Assembly: GCA_030604975.1 (NCBI GenBank)
Contig: JAUVUV010000098.1
Location: forward strand, 1-7,516
DNA length: 7,516 nt
From: Candidatus Glassiibacteriota bacterium
Lineage (GTDB): Bacteria > Gemmatimonadota > Glassbacteria > GWA2-58-10
Direction of reading: 5' to 3'
Shown piece after piece: positions 4,743-7,516 of this stretch (position 1 is the first letter of the stretch; the number at the start of each line of letters is the position of its first letter). The position numbers and the translations under genes are program-made. Under the pieces are notes generated by a model, which saw only the letters and a list, made by a program, of their open reading frames with translations, had not been told where the DNA came from and did no database searches.

Positions 4743-6950
4743 TCAGCGCCTGAATGCTGCTGCATAGGCCCGGGTGATCTCCAGTCCTGCCTGGCGTTCG
4801 GCTATCAGAAAGTTTTCGAGGCGCCCCAGGGTTTTGTAACAGTGATTGGTCTGGCCGTATTCGGCGGCCACCTGCTCCGGGGCCAGCGTGTGCCCCATCG
4901 GATCGGCCACATTCGCCAGTACAAGGGTGCGCGGAGCCAGTGCCGCCGCCAGGGCCGGCAGGTCGTATTCAGCCAGGGCTCCCAGTACGACATTATCGAG
5001 CTGGCGGCGATGGTACTTCGCCTCGACAACCGCCCTCCAGGAAACCAGCCCACCCTCGAGAATTACACGCGATATCCGGTTGTCGAAAGAAGCTGCATGA
5101 AGAAGCGGGACAGCGGCGCTGCCCTTGCCCACAGCAATTACCTGCGAGTTCCTGTTGCCGTGTACAGCTTTGAGCACGTCTACCCCGCGCACCAAGTCCA
5201 GCGCTCGCATGCCCACCAGAGACTTTTTCACGTGAAAGGCCATCATCGGTATATCCCAGTCAGGAGAAAACCACTCCTGGAAAAGGCTGCTGCGTCTGGA
5301 TGGCCTGGCTGTTTCGCCCTTGCCTCTCACATCCGGGGCGAGCACAGTGTGGCCCGCGGCCACCAGCACGGCGATATCCCCACCAGCATCATCCGTCTTG
5401 CTGTTATGCGCTGCGTAAAGCACAAGGGGAAAGTCTCCGGCTGCTTCCGCCTCCGGGCGGAACAGCAGGGCCGGAATGGTGATTCCAGGCTCGCTGTCGT
5501 AGGTGATCAGTTCCACTTTCGCACCAGGCTGCTGGGCATAGCCGCGGTTCTGGATATTCAGCTCGCTGGTGATCCGCTCGTAGGCGACAAGCTCGCGCAC
5601 TTTAGCCAGCAGCTCTTCTCTAAAACTCTCGAACTCCTGAATTGAATTTGGACGTTGGGGCGAATACATAATTCTGCGCGCGTATGCCTTGTTCAGGGAG
5701 CCAATAGTTTCGGCGTCCTGATAACTGGTGATAACCTGGCCTGTGGGAGTCACCTGGAGGTTTCTGTCGCGCTCAAGCAGGTGGGGCTTTTCTTTTTGCT
5801 GAGTGCTCAAACCCAGCAGGTGTTTGCCCAGCCAGCTCATGCAGGCCTCTCTGCGGGGGAGCGTGTATCCATGATAGTCGTCCGCTTCGAACATGTCGAT
5901 CTTCTCGCCTGCCCCGTAAAGCTCATAGATTCTTTTAGCCTCGGTGAAAGTTTCGCGGGCGCCGATTATCGAGAAAAAATCCTGGATCGCCGTGTTCATC
6001 AGATAAGGTTTGGGTGCAAAGCAGAGCGCGTAATCGCCGAAATCCAGCCCGGAGCCGATAAAGGGCAGCATGTTCTGCTCAGCATCCTGCGGGCCGATAG
6101 TCTCCCACAACCGACGCCAGGAGGTCATGTAGCAGCTCGGCACAGCCACGGCAAGCCTGTCATCCAGCGCGGCGATATAAGCACTCTGCATGCCGCCGCC
6201 GGAATTGCCGGTGACTGCGATACGTTTGGGATCAACCTCCGGGCGGCTGATCAGGTAGTCGATACTGCGGATCATGTCCCAGATAAAATAGGCGGCCGCA
6301 TTGGAGCCTGTCAGCAGGCACTGGATGCCTGCCATGCTGTGCTCGGTGGTAGTGCCTTTGAGCAGTGTTTCACCCAACTCCTCGTCCCAGTACATCAGGC
6401 GCTCGCCCTGGCCCGGCGGATCGAAAGTAAGTACCACGAAACCCATCCGCGCCAGCCCGATCCAGAGGCTCTGGTACACGTCCGCCGCCTTGCCGTTTAT
6501 CGCGTGCCCGCAGGTGGCGAGCACTGCAGGGTGGGGTTTTTTACCCTTTGCGGGAAGATAAAGGTTGCCGGTAACATAGAATCCAGGCCGGCTCTGGTAG
6601 AGCACTTTTTCCATCGTATAACCGTCCCGCTCCAGACGGCCGGTGATCTGGGCCTTGAGATCGGTTTTTTCCGGCAGAGGGCCGAGTGTTGCCAGCATCC
6701 GCTCGCGGACCAGCCGCTTGCGTGCCTCGACCAGAGCGGGAGAATTTATCGCGGCGATCTCCTGCTCGCGCGCATCCAGGTACTCCCAGGCTATCTTTGT
6801 CAGGTAGTTGTAAAGCATCTGGGAGGCGGCCTGGGATTCAGCCTCGCTTTTTAGCACCGTGAGTTCCGACTGGGCGAAAGCAGGGCCGGTCAGGAGGCAG
6901 GCCAGTATGAAAAAGGCAAGAGGAAAAATGCGGCGTATCCCTGTTTTCAT
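4743..6950 (-). CDS. Secreted tandem alpha/beta-hydrolase (esterase/peptidase-like), second domain degenerate
   Basis: A 735-residue protein with a Sec signal peptide: basic KTGIRR, hydrophobic 8-20, then likely cleavage after AFA (26). A cysteine at 18 gives a poor alternative lipobox. Domain one (about 110-380) resembles acetyl-xylan-esterase and prolyl-oligopeptidase-like hydrolases: strand PAVLATCGHA (141-150), FVVLTFDPPGQGER (171-184), nucleophile elbow VTGNSGGGM with S250, likely acid D324, likely catalytic H360 in DDYHGY. Domain two (about 478-735) repeats the layout: FPLVLYAAH, HTVLAPDVRGKGETA, DLVRGVDVL, then VGKGSAAV (607-614), where a GxSxG serine would be but glycine 610 stands. 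ATG at 6950 follows GGGAG by eight bases and begins a clean signal peptide; the in-frame ATG at 7022 would bury it. No same-strand neighbour is close. An ester or peptide substrate outside the cytoplasm is likely but unidentified. Confidence 0.88.
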   Translation of the reverse strand: MKTGIRRIFPLAFFILACLLTGPAFAQSELTVLKSEAESQAASQMLYNYLTKIAWEYLDAREQEIAAINSPALVEARKRLVRERMLATLGPLPEKTDLKAQITGRLERDGYTMEKVLYQSRPGFYVTGNLYLPAKGKKPHPAVLATCGHAINGKAADVYQSLWIGLARMGFVVLTFDPPGQGERLMYWDEELGETLLKGTTTEHSMAGIQCLLTGSNAAAYFIWDMIRSIDYLISRPEVDPKRIAVTGNSGGGMQSAYIAALDDRLAVAVPSCYMTSWRRLWETIGPQDAEQNMLPFIGSGLDFGDYALCFAPKPYLMNTAIQDFFSIIGARETFTEAKRIYELYGAGEKIDMFEADDYHGYTLPRREACMSWLGKHLLGLSTQQKEKPHLLERDRNLQVTPTGQVITSYQDAETIGSLNKAYARRIMYSPQRPNSIQEFESFREELLAKVRELVAYERITSELNIQNRGYAQQPGAKVELITYDSEPGITIPALLFRPEAEAAGDFPLVLYAAHNSKTDDAGGDIAVLVAAGHTVLAPDVRGKGETARPSRRSSLFQEWFSPDWDIPMMAFHVKKSLVGMRALDLVRGVDVLKAVHGNRNSQVIAVGKGSAAVPLLHAASFDNRISRVILEGGLVSWRAVVEAKYHRRQLDNVVLGALAEYDLPALAAALAPRTLVLANVADPMGHTLAPEQVAAEYGQTNHCYKTLGRLENFLIAERQAGLEITRAYAAAFRR

Positions 6951-6956
6951 TTGAAA

Positions 6957-6963
6957 CTCTCCC
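6957..6963 (-). promoter_or_regulatory. Ribosome binding site fixing the hydrolase start
   Basis: The minus strand reads GGGAGAG, with its GGGAG eight bases before ATG at 6950. Together with the signal peptide that begins there, it supports this start over the in-frame ATG 24 codons upstream at 7022. Confidence 0.65.
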
Positions 6964-7516
6964 GGTTGGATTATTGGAAGGCAAACTATCAGATTCATGA
7001 TAAAAGAAAATGGGCCGGGCACAAGAAAAAAAGGTATTTAGGTGAAGAAGATTTACAGGAATGCTTTATCCGTTTTCTTTATGTAAAGAGATCAACTTGA
7101 GTGAAAAAGAATATCCGCGCCGGCAAGACCAGAATAGCGGGAAAGGTTTTTAACTTTGGTATCGATTTATTTTATGGTACTGATAGAGAAGTGAAACAAA
7201 AGTGGGTGATTTTGAGCATAATGTTACAGAATTTAGAAAAATGAAACAAAATATCTTGTTGATGTGTAGATAAAGTAAGTGTGGGGATTCTTGCCTGTTG
7301 CAAAGTACATAGCCTTGGGAATAATAAATTAGTCGTAAGCTTTTTCCTCTTCTCAGCGAATCAGAGTCATAACCCTGCACTACAACAAATATCAGAGGGC
7401 TCCTTTTTTAAATCAAACCAGAAAAATCGAGATTCAAACAGTGCCGGCAGCAAGCGCGGTAAAAATGTTTATCGATTTTATCCCCGGATAAAAGCGTGCT
7501 ATAGGGCAGACAATTC
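6964..7516. other. AT-rich non-coding stretch upstream of the hydrolase
   Basis: More than 500 bases with no gene I can support. A 76-codon minus-strand frame (7150-7380) uses a GTG start without a ribosome binding site and encodes a low-quality sequence. The stretch should contain the hydrolase promoter; on the minus strand TTGATC and GATAAA boxes occur around 7064-7095, but their spacing is poor. It also holds the direct repeat TGAAACAAAA (7192-7201 and 7242-7251), ATCAGAG twice near 7360 and 7392, a T-run at about 7403-7409, and an 18-base palindrome at 7476-7493. No tRNA or recognisable structured RNA was found by eye. Confidence 0.5.
7476..7493. promoter_or_regulatory. Palindrome TTTTATCC-CC-GGATAAAA, possible operator
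   Basis: Two perfect 8-base arms with a two-base CC spacer, 24 bases from the right edge. It is the longest compact palindrome I found in the window. Its spacer is too short for a good RNA hairpin, which favours a protein-binding site. It may belong to a gene beyond the edge. A half-site, TTTATCCG, occurs at 7065-7072 closer to the hydrolase. Confidence 0.4.

Noticed and set aside
5655..6854. A 399-codon plus-strand frame opposite the hydrolase gene
   Set aside because: Long, but antisense to a clear secreted hydrolase with signal peptide and catalytic motifs. It has no recognisable motifs and no ribosome binding site that I could support.
7150..7380. A 76-codon minus-strand reading frame in the AT-rich right spacer
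   Set aside because: It needs a GTG start with no ribosome binding site. It has no recognisable domain, and the composition is what translated AT-rich non-coding DNA would give.
7355..7410. CCCTG...CAGAGGG pairing followed by CCTTTTTT, a possible terminator of a small RNA
   Set aside because: The stem is bulged and short with a long loop, and no promoter or upstream gene supports a transcript ending there.
7425..7460. GATTCAAAC resembling a tRNA T-loop
   Set aside because: The flanking bases do not pair as a T-stem and no acceptor, D or anticodon stems can be drawn around it.
1..7516. AATTC at both ends of the window, suggesting a cloned EcoRI fragment
   Set aside because: An intact GAATTC lies inside the Rrf2 gene near 4569, so the window is not a simple EcoRI fragment. 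The ends are probably coincidence.

Overview
The window holds six convincing protein genes, five on the minus strand and one on the plus strand, separated by AT-rich spacers. Coding regions look moderately GC-rich by eye. The proteins suggest a Gram-negative-type, probably environmental bacterium: one has a Sec signal peptide, one a twin-arginine/lipoprotein-like N-terminus, and there are a sodium/solute symporter, a radical SAM iron-sulfur enzyme and an Rrf2-type redox regulator. I cannot assign a phylum from the sequence. There are no rRNA or tRNA genes, transposase, integrase or CRISPR repeats, and no gene looks broken.

Left part (1-3116, minus strand, transcribed right to left): a 562-residue sodium/solute symporter, then 19 bases later a 74-residue two-helix membrane protein, then 52 bases later a PflX/COG1313-type radical SAM protein. 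The tight spacing and a good ribosome binding site before each gene suggest one operon. The radical SAM protein begins with an SRRHFF twin-arginine motif and a lipobox-like cysteine, which is unexpected for an enzyme class thought to work in the cytoplasm. All three products would then be at or in the membrane.

Middle (3117-4639): a short single-domain nitroreductase (minus strand) lies 149 bases upstream of the symporter. It is divergent from an Rrf2-family regulator (plus strand) with three cysteines suited to an Fe-S cluster. The 432-base spacer between them is AT-rich and contains several palindromes (CTTTGATCAAAG, TTGATATCAA, TTAATCC-G-GGATTAA, TTCAA-N5-TTGAA). This is the likeliest control region in the window. 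A simple model is that the Rrf2 protein senses redox or Fe-S status and controls itself, the nitroreductase and perhaps the transport operon.

Right part (4640-7516): a 735-residue secreted protein with two tandem alpha/beta-hydrolase domains. The first has an intact serine nucleophile motif. The second has the same fold landmarks but appears to have lost the nucleophile. It converges on the Rrf2 gene across a 103-base gap with a weak hairpin. Upstream of it, 6951-7516 is AT-rich and apparently non-coding, with an 18-base palindrome (TTTTATCC-CC-GGATAAAA) near the right edge. An extracytoplasmic esterase or peptidase near a symporter fits a scavenging role (cleave outside, import the product), but no substrate can be named.
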